This document shows, piece after piece, positions 36,054 through 48,816 of a DNA stretch of 64,000 nucleotides (within the stretch, counting starts at the first letter, position 1; each line of letters begins with the position of its first letter). Both the position numbers and the translations under genes were made by a program. Under the pieces are notes generated by a model, which did not search any database, was not told the origin of the DNA, and saw only the letters and a program-made list of their open reading frames with translations. Origin of the DNA: Anagrus nilaparvatae (taxonomy: Eukaryota; Arthropoda; Insecta; Hymenoptera; Mymaridae); NCBI GenBank assembly GCA_022575985.1, contig JAKSXM010000014.1:19592001-19656000 (forward strand). The letters run 5' to 3'.

Positions 36054-39000
36054 TTTATAATACAATTCTTTTCAAAATTTTATAATTTTATTATTTGACG
36101 AATATGTCATTTTTTTTTTTGGTTTGAACGGAAAACTGGAAACGGCTTGATACGTTAAAAAAAAAAAGTGATTGCAGATGACATCTACGTATCATGTCAA
36201 GTTTAATAAATCATAGGTTTATTAATTTGCTTTCTAGGTCGATATATTCGTCAAAATAATATTCTTATTAATTGTGAGCAATAGAGTCATTAACAAAAGT
36301 ATTTTTATAATTTTAGTATTTAAATAAAAACTGTTGACTTTAGTAATAATTAATTTTAAAGCTTAGTCAACAATTACAATAACAAAAATTAAAATTAAAA
36401 AATTTTTTTAAAAGTATCAACAAAATTTTAAAAAACTAACAGACGTGTACAAAAAATTATTATTAATTATCCTTATATTTATTTAATATGTTTTTTAATT
36501 ACTTTTTTTTAATTCATGTGCAAAATTTAACTTTTGGATATGTAATAACTCCCTCCGTTTACAATTTAACGCATTATGTGGAACTTTAAAAATTGGCTAC
36601 TTTTAGTCTGCTTTTGAAAATTCGCTATTATACCTTCAAAATCGATAATTTTGAAATTACTATTGTTTGAAGTTAATCTGCTGATTATATAAACAGACAA
36701 AATCAAATTATTTTTTGCAGTATTAAAAAGGCAAAAAAAAATTATATATAATCCTAGCCCATAAAAAAATAATACCTTAAGTAATCAGCAATCTAGAAAA
36801 AAAATCAAATTTTTAACAGATGAAATTTTAGTAGGTTCATTTAATATTTAATACTGATGGGTACTAAAACCTTAGAAATTTCGTATAAAATTTAAGTACA
36901 TACAAAAGCTAGCTAAATTTAAAAAAAATTAATACAATAGGCAATTTTTATTTTTGCTATATAACTAAGATAAGAACTTCGCTTCTTAAGCTATCTTTTG
37001 TTTTAGTTTGAGTACAATTAAACCTATACGCAGGTCGTGAACTTGTGTCGAGCAGCCACCAATGTATTTCGTAACATGTAGCACTCAGTTTTGATCCAAA
37101 AATCTATTTAACATTTACAAATTATCTACACAAATGAAAATTATTTATGAAATTAATCTAAAGTATTAAATATTAAAAATGTATGTACTGTAAGTTAAAG
37201 TTTTTGAAGCTTGTTGGCATTTACAACTCGATTTCGCTTAATTTCGGACTATTTTTGCAATAATTTTTTAATAACAATTAATCTGCCAAATTTAGGTCAA
37301 AATAGCCTTATCTACCACTATTGTACTAATTTACTAAAAAATGAAAAAAAAATATTGCCCTTCCGAGCATAAAACTTTTCACGGAATTTTCTGCACTCAT
37401 TGTAGCAAAGAATAGCGTGAGCTTTATAGGCAATATACTATTTAGGTTTGTAAACAAAATATACAAGTCATGGTCGTTTTGTTCTAAGATAAAACCGTAC
37501 ATATAATCATTTTTGTAAAGCTTTATTCATGCATGAAAAATTAGTATTTTATGTTCTACTACACGAGAAATTATTTTATTTTTTTTATTTATGCATAAAA
37601 GCTAAAAAAAATACAGTGTTATGAATTTAAATTTAACGATATTTTGATATATTTATACATGAAATAGTTTATAGAGAAGAAATCTTATACATTTATAAAG
37701 AAATAGATATCTCCGTAGTATATTTACAATCTCTGAATTCAGTATAAAAATGCAGTCAGAAAATTTTATCTACTCATATGGAATATAAAATAATATTTCA
37801 TTAAGTATTCAGTACGTGTATTTTAAAGATTCTGTATTTATTTTATTATTATTATTATTGTGTTTTATTTAAAATCAGTTAAAATATCTTGATTTTAACT
37901 AATGTATATTTATTTTATACATGTGTCTGTTTATTTTTATTATATGAAACCATAATTTTCGAAATGGTAGTGAAATGAAGGCTAAAAATGGATTTTTAAT
38001 ATAATCGAAGTACTATATATTGTATTTTTAATGGATGGGTATTAAATAAAATATTAAAAATAGTAAATAAAATATAAGATAATATTAAATTTTTTGCTAA
38101 TTATGAATTTACTAAAATTTTGTACAAATATGCAAATGAGCAATTAAAAAATAATGCAAAAAATCTTAGGTTTAAAGAAATTATTTTGCCCTAAATTTTA
38201 TTTATTTTTTTAAATAAGGTATTTATTTGATAAATTGTATAAATTTTGATTAGATAATTGTAATTCTATCCTCATAATTTGAAGCAGACGTTTATAATAT
38301 AATATACACACAAAAGATGCATGTAGTATACAGACTTTGCTAATAGTTTTAGTAACATGTTTAATAAGTATTTTACTTAAATCTCATATTATGCGTAAAA
38401 TAATTTATATTTAGCAGGATAATTTTGTATTTAAAAGCTTAATTCTAAGTATATTTTGTAATAAAAATTTATGAGAAAATTATTTAATAACTTAATCTAA
38501 ATAATAATTTTTTTTTATGTATGCATTATTTTACTTTTAAGTTAAGCTTTTTTGCTTAGGGAGTCTTTTTTTACTGACTGCTTTGATTTTGGGGTATTTC
38601 CTACAATAAATTAGGGATTAACCCGCTTTAATTTAAAAAAAAATACCCTTAAAAAGGAATATTTATTATATATGTATTTTATGCTTTTGCAAATTTCAGG
38701 GCAAAGCGCTAATTTCTTGTAGAAATAAAATCATAACTGCAAAAATGTGATAGAAAAATTTTTTATAGATTTTTTTCATTTCCATTGAGAATTGCACGAA
38801 AAAATAATATTTACATATACATAACTTTTTATGTCAACTCTATCAATCATAAAATTGAATTTTAATAAAAAAGGAAGAAAATGCAGTTGTGTCATTTTTA
38901 TTAAATATCAAATTTTATAAAAATTCCAAAATAAATTTTTATTTAAGGTTTGCCAATTGGATTATAGATTTTTATGGACTAACTAAATGCAAATATTTCA

Positions 39001-42000
39001 GAAATCTTGAAGTTAAATGTATTGTAATTTTTAACCTCTATTGGTACTTGAAAATAAATGGATGGTTGTAAAATTAATTATAAAGGGAAAAAAACTTTTC
39101 TATTTCAAGTAAATAAATTTTATTTATTGTAAATGAGTGTTTATGTGTATGTGTGTATGTTTTTGGGGGCGCCCTCATTGAGCAAGATTCAGTGGTATGC
39201 AGTATTTAAATTTTAGTATTTTTAAAGGCTACTTCTAGTTAAGTACAGTGATTTTGCCCTCGGGACCAAACCTAACCAATGTAGTAGCATCCAAAAAGTT
39301 ATTAAAAAACTTATCGATTCCCGTTGGAATTAGACCTCTAAGCCACGATAGGTCCCCGAAAATCTAAAAAATCCCTTTTTGGGTTTTATTTAATTTTTCT
39401 GACCCGTAAACAGATAATACTCTGCTCATAGGCTGGAAAATTTTAACAACTTTTTAAAAAAAATTTTATAAGAAGCCTTTGGGGCTTCCTTAAGACCCCG
39501 AAATATAATTTTGAATTTTTCGAAAATCGGTTTTTTAAGTATTATAAAAAATACTATCATTAAATTTTTTTGAAAATCCTCGTAGGTTAAAAAACCATAT
39601 TTTTTAACTTTTTAACTCTTTAAATCTCTTGGGTAGGGAACCACTTTCTATACCCTAAAATTTAAAACCTTTTATTGCGTCCTTTATATCCGAGCTTTTT
39701 TAACTGCAATAATTTTTTTTTTTTTATTTTATTTTAAACAGTGCTATGTCAAAAATGTAAAAGCATAGTTATTAATCTGATTTTTAACAATAGCCATCAT
39801 TCTGCAGTTCTATTCTGGCACTGAGGCTTATCCGCGCTTTATGCATTTAAAAAGCAAAAATATTCGTGTAAAGAAAATAGAAGGTTGTGAAAATTTTTGT
39901 TGTTGAATTTTTCAGTACTTTAATCGCAAATATCCACCAACTATTTATCAACAATAAGTACATGGAAAAATACAGCTTTAAAGTCCAATTAGAAGAAAGA
40001 AAAATTCCGGTTTTTGAGAAATTCGTATTTGAAATTTTCTTTTACTATTTCCGATTTCCCAGCTTTAATTTGAAAAACAGCTGCTATTTCCATCATATTT
40101 TTGCATACTGAATGTATTCCAATCGATTTTTTTAAGATCCCAAACTTTTATTAGTTTCTTATGTAAGAATACCTCTATTTAGAATCCAAATAAAAGGTCA
40201 AAGAAGACTGCGGATAGTCAATTACAGAGAAAACGTATATTTGTATTGAGTTTAATATTGAACTAAGTTCCCAGTATTTGGGAAAAATAAAAAATCAGGC
40301 TAGCAGTATAAACAATAATAATATATATTTTTTTTTTAGATACACAGTAAATACAAACATATTTGCATAATTATCTCGATAATTATCAATTTATCTTTGT
40401 AAGAAGTATGCACATGGATAAAGAGGTTGGGCCCTCCCCAACTTCTTTAAGTACTAGTCGAAAACTAAAAGCAACAAAATATGAATAGAAGATTTAATAT
40501 TCATAAACGTATGCAGAAAACGGAAACATGATTACAAAACTATAACTTTCTAAGAAATAGTTTATCTTAGAAGCATTAAAATCTTTTTAAATTATTTGTA
40601 TAACATCAAATTTATTAACTATTAAGCAATAAGGAAATAGTGAAAACAAAGTAGATATTGTATGGTTCGGGTGACCAGCGCAATATTGTAATTATAATTT
40701 ATTTTTTTAAAGATGTAAATAAATACGGGAGAAGGGAATAAAAAATAAAATTTTAGAAAACCAAAATATTCTTTACGAAACATTTTTTTTTAAATCAATA
40801 ATTTTAGTTTACACTGCTTCCTTTAAATATAATTTCTAGCCATTTGTTCAAAATAATTTATTGCATACAATTTTAGAATATAAAAAATTTTTTGGATAAT
40901 AGAAAAAAATTTTTTGGATAATAGTTTTTTTAAATATGTACAAAAAATTTATTTATTTTTAAGAAATTAAGTTACAAGTATCAAGAGAAGTAAGAAATTC
41001 TGTGTTTTAAAAGTAGCAGAGGAATGAGTTTACTTTATAAAATTTTCATCTCTTTAACCCACCCCCTTTTATATATTTTACTCCCTGGTTTTTTGAGTCA
41101 TTCAAAAAGAAAAATAAAGAGTTAAAAATTCAAAAATTAAGAGTGGGGTTTTCAAAGGGGTGCAGGGGATTCAAAAAATATAAAAATGGGACATTTGTAC
41201 TTACGTAATAAGATTTAAATTTTACAACTGAAAGAAATTGTATTACATAATATTTGGCACTGAGATAAATCTGCAAAATGAAATTCTAGCCTTGTACTTG
41301 TTGGTATATTTAGTGTTAAATGTACATCTTCGAGCTGGCATGACGGGTATTCGGCAAAAATTGAGATTTTGAGAGGTATGTATTCATTCAGTTAGTAAAA
41401 TCTCAACAGTGTATCTCTAAATACAAATGTATTCTATATGTTTTTTGACTACCCTGTGCCCCTTTGGAAATAAATGTCACTAAAGGAAAAAGTGTATTCG
41501 CAATAAATTACTCAAAAAACAAGATTTCGAGATTCCCGTTCATTTTGTACTACATTTTTAAAATAATTGATTTAAAATTAAAATTTAAAATTAAATTTAA
41601 TATAACAATAATGAAAATAGTCAGTTTTGAAATTTTCTTATCCAAAATACATAGGAAATCAAGGTTCAATAGATTCAGGAAATCCAATTTAAAAAAATTA
41701 TATCATAACAAGAAGTATATACCATTTTTATTTATTTTTAAAAAATTTTAAAAATCATAATTTTTTCTGTCATGAATAAACATTAAAAATTTATTTAAAA
41801 TTTAACCAGTAAAATGATAAAAATTAAGTAGCATTTTCTCAGTTAAAAATTTATATACATACTTTTTCTGTTGTTGAATAAACTACTTTGGAAATACAAT
41901 TTCCTTGTCTTATTATATTTCCTTTATTTTTTTCTTTTTATTAGCTTTTATTCGCAATAGATTTTAAAGGTTTAGACATGCTATTATAACAAAAAAAGCA

Positions 42001-42932
42001 TTACTCGTTATAATGAAAAAATTGTGTTTTTATTCAAATGTTTTATTCAAATAAAAATTAAGAAAAAAAGTACATTAAAATTAAAACTGTTTGATATAAA
42101 ATTTTTAAAATTATTTAGTTAATTTATATTTTTTTTAATTTTGAAAAATAAAATAAATATTTTTTTCTTATAATATTACAAAAAGGTTATTAAAAAAATT
42201 TCTTTGAGATTCTACACTAATGTTTACTGAAAAAGTTAGTTTTTTCATAAAATTAAATTTACTACGAGCAAAGAAAGTATTTTTTTAAGGAGGATATTAA
42301 ATTTTGTACAAACGGAACGTTAAAAAAAAATATTGTTGAGAAAAGAAAACTGAATAGAAAATAAAATCCACACCAAATAAATTAATGTAAGAAAAGAGTT
42401 GAGATAATATAATTTGACTTGGAAATTTAAATTGAATTATAAATTTACAACATTTTTGTAAAATATGTTCAGGGTAATAATAAAAATGATAAATAAAAGT
42501 TAAAAAAATATTTTATGAGAGAATAATTTAAACGCAATAAAGTCTAAAATAAACAACAGAAATTTTATAAAACTTTGTTTATTAGTTCATGCATACTACC
42601 TATTAAATAAACAGTGCGTTTTAACTTAAACCATAATTCACTAAATTTACTTGAAATTTAACTTGTTCAAATAGTTAACAATCTTATGAATACTACTTAA
42701 AAAGTCATAAAAAGTAGTTTGACCACAACTTGAAATATCCACTTGTTTTCCTTATTTATAATAAACAATGCACTCTACTTCTTCCAGCTCAATTTATTAT
42801 TATTAATGTTATTAATGGGATGCTTTTCTAAAATCGAGTAATTTGAAACTATATTTGAATTTGTTTTTTTCAAAAACTTTGTTAGATATTAAAATAATTT
42901 TTATACTAAAAAGTTTAAAAGGGAAATTTTAA

Positions 42933-43610
42933 GGTTGAATCAGGTGGATAGAAATAGCATTTTTTGGGTAAAAATTTCTGGAGATCGAAACTTCTGGAAT
43001 TATTAATATTTTTAGCCATTGATCATGTTATGTTTCCCTTAAAATTAAAAAATAATTTTGAAAATTTATTGACTACTGACGGAGATATTAGCGCCTGAAA
43101 TTTCATTAATATTTGAGGTACTTAATTAATCAAGACTTATTAAAAATAATCTGATTTTAAAAATCTTTGAATACAATATTTAGGACATTATTTAGCATCG
43201 ATTCACTAAAAAAAATTTTGATTTTCTACGTTTCACCGCAAATAAATTGATTTTTTGAAAAATTTAGGTTAGGCCAAAAATCAAAAAACTTGAAATATAT
43301 TTCACATTATTGTTAAAAATTGAGATTTTTTTTAGTGAATCGATGCTAAATAATGTCCTGAATATTATATTCAAAGATTTTTAAAATTAGATTATTTATA
43401 AAAAAGTCTTGATTAATTAAGTCCCTCAAAAAATAATGAAATTTCAAGCGCTAATATCTCCGTCTGTAGTCAATAAATTTTCAAATTTTTTTTTTTAATT
43501 TTAAGGGACACATAACATGACCAATGGCTAAAAATATTAAACATCCCAGAAGTTTCGATCTCCAGAAATTTTGACTCAAAAAATGCTAATTCTATCCACC
43601 TGATTCAACC
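42933..43610. mobile_element. 678-bp palindromic element flanked by TTAA (piggyBac-like MITE)
   Basis: The ends are GGTTGAATCAGGTGGATAG and its inverse, directly bordered by TTAA at 42929-42932 and 43611-43614. The arms run about 290 bp each (42933-43225, 43318-43610). TTAA duplication is the signature of piggyBac-type insertion. A diverged half-copy (GAGGTTGAATCGAGTGG) is at about 3956-4110. Non-autonomous, no ORF. Confidence 0.8.
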
Positions 43611-44230
43611 TTAAATGGATATAAAATTATCAGTAGTTTTCTAAGAAAAAAAATTATTAAATGGAAAACTCAGGTAGTTTTCATCTTGACAAAGTAAAAA
43701 TTATTTAAATTTAATAAAAATGTTAATTAAATTATAAATGTAAATGATATAAATATAAATTTAATTAAAATTTTACTCGTTTTTAGCCTATAAGATTTTT
43801 AATGCTCTTCCAATTTAATAATTTTTAAAAGGACAGTAAGAGTTGGTCTGACTATTAAAAAAATTAATTAGATGACTTTAAACTATAAGTTTATCAATGA
43901 AAATTAAACTTATAAAGAAATTTAAATAATTTTTTATTTAATAAGAATATTTTATAAATGTAAAGCATTCTATACAATAATATTGCTTTGAGTAATATTT
44001 TGATTAATTTTATTATTAAAAGAGAAAAAATGAATCTTATGAAGTACAAGTTTCCATAAAATCGTTTTTCAAAAAATTGAACTTATAATTAAAAATTTTC
44101 TATAATACCTACTATATGTTTCAAAAAAAGAAAGAAACCTTCAAAAATCAAACTAACGTAAGAAGTCTTCTATGTTTATTAAAATTATATATATTAACCA
44201 AGCAATTATTTTGAAAAAATGCTTTGATTT

Positions 44231-44460
44231 TAACATGGAACATGTTTATAGGAAGGGGGTACTTCAAAACTTGAAAATTAAGGGAGAGAGAGATTAATTT
44301 AGACCTAGAATAATTTCAATTTAGGGACTTCGAAAAATCTGGGTTTATGGATTCTTAGGTTTATCGACTTATAGAATAATATCGATTTAGGGAATCAGAA
44401 AAGTTTGGGTTTCGAATCTTAAGATCTAATAAGGTGATATAATTACAAAAGACCGTAAAA
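44231..44460. repeat. dispersed repeat copy 2 (ACATGGAACATGTT family)
   Basis: Starts AACATGGAACATGTTTATAG, shares ACTTCGAAAAATCTGGGTTT and AATAATATCGATTTAGGGA with 24640-24925, in the same orientation. It is shorter by loss of several AATAAT-phased units. Confidence 0.7.
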
Positions 44461-45043
44461 AATTAGATTTTAACGTTGAAATTTGATTAAAAAACCCATT
44501 ATTATGCTCCTGATGCATTTTAAAGGACACATAACCACCCAGCGATATTTGCTGCATCAAAATTTATAGTATTTAGACCAATTCTATCAAGCGATGAGCC
44601 CTACAAAAGTTGTTGAATTTTAGTCATTCGAATTCTCCCGTTATCAGCCTAAAATAGTAATTTGAGCCACCCAGGGGCAAAATTTCAAAAAACTAATCTC
44701 GAATTCGGATTCATCTAGTCAATTCTAAAAATTAAATTACAAAAAAAATTTTTTTTGAAAGAACTGAAGAAATCTAAAAAGCTTCATTTCGTTATAACTC
44801 GGCTTCCTGGGTGCCTAGAGGGCTGGAAATTCCCGAAATGACACGGTATCAAGAATGACTCATATATTAAATATTTAATTTCTTGAAATAATTTTTATAA
44901 TTGAAAATTTTTTTTTTCAATAAATCAATTACGTCGTCTTACTTTTTTTTTTATTCATATCAATTCGAAAAGTTTTGACAAGATAATTAAATTACTCTTC
45001 AAAGTTTTCAAATAAATTATAAAAATTAAAAAAAATAAATTAC

Positions 45044-45256
45044 TGATTCAAAAGCTGTGTGATCGTAGTAATCATGATGTCCAGTCCAATATCCCAAGTG
45101 ACTTTCGAATCCTCGAAACGTTGGTGTATATTCTTTTTTAAAAAATCCCAAGTGCCATTTTCCAACAATATGTGTACGATACCCAAGTTCTTGCAGATAT
45201 TCAGGAAGTAACTTTTCTTTCAATGGTAACCCGCGAGGTTCTGCTCCATACAGCAC
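45044..45256 (-). CDS. arylsulfatase B-like, exon 3B (KWHLG active-site segment)
   Basis: This exon encodes 71 residues from VLYGAEPRGLPLKEKLLPEY through GKWHLGFFKKEYTPTFRGF to YDHTAFES. The active-site Lys and His of GKWHLG are intact. The acceptor is ACAG|GTG. The donor is GTAATT, weaker than the GTAAGT of exon 3A, although this is the copy nearest to shared exon 4. Phase 0; joining to exon 4 gives HTAFES-PYWGLDMRRN, as expected for the family (usually HTAYES or similar followed by WGLD). VLYGAEPRG is the commoner family form, suggesting that cassette B is the more conserved copy. Confidence 0.92.
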
Positions 45257-45815
45257 CTGTTAAAAACTTCACAATTTTTAAACCAACTTTTTAATATGAA
45301 TGAATATTTACTAGTTTCAAATACAAACATCTTAAGTTCTTCAAAAACTTTTTTTAAAGTTATTTGCATTTTTCACTTTAACTGAGAATCTTTAAATTTG
45401 CTTGACAGAGTTTTTATTGATATTAATTTCATTTGAGCAAGCAATTTTTTAAATTTATTTTTCTTTTGAGAATAATGTGAATTTATTTCTAATTCCTTCA
45501 TTCAGAATACAATAATTTTTGGGTGTTTTTTGCTTTTTTTTACTATTCGTACTTTAAATGATTTAAATTCTAATTTTCATCTCATCAAGAGTACCATTCC
45601 CTTAAGAACTTGTACCGAAAGAATCTCAAGTACCGGCCCCTGAAGTTATGTAGTAGGATCTGGGGTACAACTAGATTAAATTTAACTATACTTTGGCTTC
45701 ATAAGGATAACATTAAAACATGGATAATTTGCAACTTTTGAAAATATAGTAGCTTAAAACAGTAGTCGAGGCAGTAGTAAGAGTTTTTCCGCAATTTAAA
45801 ATGAATATATTTTAC
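45257..45815. other. intron 2B (0.56 kb)
   Basis: Short intron between exons 2B and 3B, GTAAAA to ACAG. No repeat or internal feature was recognised. It is much shorter than its counterpart in cassette A (2.4 kb). Confidence 0.85.
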
Positions 45816-45989
45816 CTTATGCTGCATTCCAGTATGTATGGGATACTTTCCAGTCATTAATGCACTTCTTGATGGAGTACAAATTGGTGTCACATAATAT
45901 TTATTTAATATAATTCCATTATAAGCTAAAGCATCAATATTCGGTGTTGGTATTTGACCAGATCCATGAAAACCAACGTCATTCCAACC
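45816..45989 (-). CDS. arylsulfatase B-like, exon 2B (CTPSR formylglycine site)
   Basis: This exon encodes 58 residues beginning [20 protein letters not shown], with [20 protein letters not shown] and ending GMQHK. The Cys of CTPSR is residue 74 of isoform B and is the predicted formylglycine precursor. Acceptor AAAG|GG and donor AAG|GTAAAA are both good, and the exon is phase 0 on both sides. [10 protein letters not shown] matches the usual family text better than the Ser of copy 2A ([10 protein letters not shown]). Intron sequence directly upstream is shared with copy A for about 100 bases but is interrupted here by a roughly 170-bp foldback insertion (46082-46252). Confidence 0.92.
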
Positions 45990-46081
45990 CTTTAAATAAT
46001 TAGAAAATTAATAATTTATTTGAATAATTATTCAAATTTTATTTATCGCTCGATATTAAGGAGTGAATTTTAAAATAATAA

Positions 46082-46252
46082 TTTAGAACGTGACTTTTAC
46101 GAGCATAATTTGTTGTTTATTAATTTTTAAAAAACATTAATCCAACGTTTCGATTACAATGTAATCTTTTTCCAGCCTGGAAAAAGTTGGATTAATGTTT
46201 TTTAAAAATTAATAAACAACCAATTATGCTCGTAAAAGTCACGTTCTAAATT
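46082..46252. mobile_element. ~171-bp foldback MITE in intron 1B
   Basis: Arms of about 65 bp (46082-46145 and 46187-46252) start TTTAGAACGTGACTTTTACG and end with the inverse. The homologous intron in cassette A lacks it: there the TTAGAAAATTAATAT flank is continuous (about 52955). The insertion therefore followed the cassette duplication, or was lost from A. Confidence 0.85.
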
Positions 46253-46799
46253 AGAAAATTAATATTATCAGTTGCCATCTATTTTTTGAAATCTATTTTT
46301 TCTAACTTTTTCCTTAAAAGCATTTTTCTTGAATTATTTTTCAAGTGACTGAAACCTTCGGTCAATTTCCCAAAATACAATAAAATCATTTCTTTATTTT
46401 AACAAGCACAAAGTAGATATACTATAATTTTCTAAAAATATCTATTTGCTTTACAAGGGATGAAAGAGAATCATATCTGACGAGTTCGCGGGATTGGACG
46501 CGTGGTAAATAACTGACTTTTCGAAAAGAATTAAAATAAATAACATTTGTTTTAAAAAAATTAACCTCAAAATAATTACTGTCCAAAAAATTAAATAAAC
46601 ATTAATTATTTTCTGGATAACAAAAAATTCATTAAGGTTCAGTGTGTAGTTTTTCAAATTTTTAAATTTTTCGACAAGTCACGTGACTAAATGAGAATCT
46701 GACAAAATATTCGAATCTCTATATTTAAGTTGGTACTAAAGGGTTCATTTTTGAAAAAGGAATCGGGCATTTGATCAAACTAGGGGTCGCGCAGACGCA

Positions 46800-47170
46800 A
46801 TTGTTATATATGGGTACTTTTCACAGGAACGGTATACATAGTGCCCCCCCCCTCAACTTACATCCAAAACGAAAGCTCTTTTGTACTTTTTTTCTTTTTA
46901 AAAGTTAATAAATAATATTTTAAGTCCAAATCAACTGCGCATGTATTGGTTAGTTAACGAAAAGTTTCTTGAGCTCATGTGTTTCAAATGTCAAAAACGC
47001 CCGCTATCCTTTGCCTTAACTATATTTTTCTGTAGTGTAAGGTGTAGATGACATATCTAAGTCCCGAAAATTCATTTTTTTCAAGGAAACAAATTTTTAT
47101 GCAGTCCTTTTAGCGTATCGTCGTATTCAAGTCTGTCCCTCGGTTTTAGCTATTTTTAAGCTTCCCACCA
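46800..47170 (-). repeat. inverse copy of the 31-kb repeat, in intron 1B
   Basis: The reverse complement contains GTACAAAAGAGCTTTCGTTT, GGATGTAAGTTGAGG, ACCGAGGGACAGACTTGAAT and GACTGCATAAAAATTTG, colinear with 31290-31680. It has a C-run (CCCCCCCC) where the other copy differs. Confidence 0.65.
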
Positions 47171-47543
47171 TTTTACTAGTACGCAGTCTATACTTTCACG
47201 CTTTCTGGGTCTGCCTGCATTTTACTTAACTACTCATATGTGAAAACTTAAAGTTTTGACAATAAATGGTATATAAACGAAAAATTTAAATTTTTAATTT
47301 TTAAAACGCTCATACAAAATAAAAATATCAAAAACTTCCAGGTAGTTTTCTCAGTTATTTATCTGATTTTTTATTAAAATATACTGATTTGAGAGTGATA
47401 AAAAATATATTTTAAATATAAAATAAAATAAATTATGTATTCTATTCATACTGTTATATAACTTACAAATATAATTAGGTATATAAAAATATTTATATAT
47501 TGATAAAAAAATTTGAAAAATAATAAACAAAATTTTTACTTAC

Positions 47544-47654
47544 CAGATCATCAGCTAAGATAAATATTATATTCGGATTTTTGGTTGCTACAACTAAATA
47601 ATAAACACAAATATTTAAAATAACTAGTACATTATATAATGCAGCCTCAAACAT
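47544..47654 (-). CDS. arylsulfatase B-like, exon 1B (alternative start and leader)
   Basis: This exon encodes 37 residues from ATG at 47654-47652. A hydrophobic leader (MFEAALYNVLVILNI, then CVYYLVVATK) is followed by NPNIIFILADDL, with the paired Asp at residues 35-36. It ends at a consensus GTAAGT donor in phase 0 and joins exon 2B directly. The mature part aligns with exon 1A (IIFI-ADDL), but the leader is different in sequence and length. The two starts would thus give proteins that differ mainly before and around the signal-peptide cleavage site. It lies 2.5 kb downstream, in the direction of transcription, of exon 3A. Confidence 0.9.
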
Positions 47655-48097
47655 ATTCACAATTAAATTAACAACAAAAGAATAAAACTAAAAATCACTA
47701 AAAATCTATCACATTTATTGGTCAATTAATAATATTAGCATTTTGAAAGTTAAAAAAAAAATTAAAATACAATTTAAATGAAACTTCACTGCAGAGTAAA
47801 AAATTAAATTCATGTAACGATTTTAACTTGAAACGAACGACTAAAAACATTCACGTATAGATGAATTTGATTTTATAAACCAAATAAAGTATTGTCACTC
47901 ACGTTTCTCTCTTGTTTATATTTTTCTTTGTTATTGGCGTGTATAAGAGAGGGATTTACATTTTGTATGCCATTCTTTTATAGTATAATAAAGTATTACT
48001 CTCACTGCGTTGTTTTTTATTATGGTTTCAAAATAATTTTACAGCTTTTGTTAGACCTATATCAAATCAAACATCAATGTAAATCTTTTGAAGGTTA

Positions 48098-48134
48098 AGA
48101 GGGCAAGCCCCTGCGCTAAAGCACGCCAACCCCC
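48098..48134 (-). mobile_element. degenerate Helitron-like GC-hairpin terminus
   Basis: The sequence GAGGGCAAGCCCCTGCGC and GCACGCCAACCCCCTC has the same order of parts as the GC double hairpin at 10122-10168, with point changes that weaken both stems. Only the terminus is recognisable. Confidence 0.45.
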
Positions 48135-48366
48135 TCACATCATATTTTATGTTTAATCACAGTAAAACTGTGGCTTAATAAATATAAATACAAATTGATT
48201 GACAATAATGAACATTTTCCATAATTATAATAAATCATTATTTTTATTTTCAAAATTTCAAAAAGATAACTCAATTATTTACTCTGGAAATCTGCTCTAT
48301 ATTCCTTCATTTCATGATTTTAAAGGATATTTATAAATTTTTATGTTTTTTTTTTTTTCATTCCAC

Positions 48367-48600
48367 AGATCTCTGAAAATTTCTTTAGATCTATTTGAAT
48401 CTCCAGTGGTCTCCGAAAATCAAAAGAGATCTCCAGATATCAAAAGTGATTTACGAGATCTAAAGATATCTCGACAATTTTTCTATCAATTTAGATCTCT
48501 TTAGATCTCCGGAAATCACTTTTGATCTCTCTACAGTTCAAAAAAGATCTGCGGAGATTTAAAGAAATGTACTCAAAATTTGTCGAGATCATCAGATTTT
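48367..48600. repeat. AGATCT-rich inverted/tandem repeat
   Basis: GATCT or AGATC motifs occur a dozen or so times. Larger pieces are inverted around about 48480 (CAAAAGTGATTTACGAGATC against GATCTCCGGAAATCACTTTTG). It lies just upstream of exon 1B, in the region where a promoter of isoform B would be expected. Confidence 0.6.
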
Positions 48601-48816
48601 AGAGTAAGATGAAATATACGTAGTGCCGGTATATTCTATTCTTTGATAATAAGGAGTTAAAATTTTGGTAAATAGTTATTTTTGTAACAAGTTGTAAAAA
48701 GGTCAGTAATCACTTTCGACATGATAAACTTTTTGCCTAAATTGAGTAAAGTTTTTTTTCTTCAATTGTTATATCTTTTGTAACAGTCGAGAATAGTTTA
48801 AACATAAATCAAAATT

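Larger units (their letters stand above)
35137..45043. other. intron 3 (9.9 kb after cassette B)
   Basis: Intron between exon 3B and shared exon 4. It holds the TIR element at 35833-36053, the 42.9-43.6 kb palindrome and a copy of a dispersed repeat at 44231-44460. The 36060-42900 stretch is almost pure A+T with no coding or structured signal that I can support. Confidence 0.75.
45990..47543. other. intron 1B (1.55 kb)
   Basis: Intron between exons 1B and 2B. It contains the 46082-46252 foldback MITE and a reverse-oriented copy (about 46800-47170) of a repeat also found at about 31260-31680. About 100 bases next to exon 2B match intron 1A. Confidence 0.85.
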
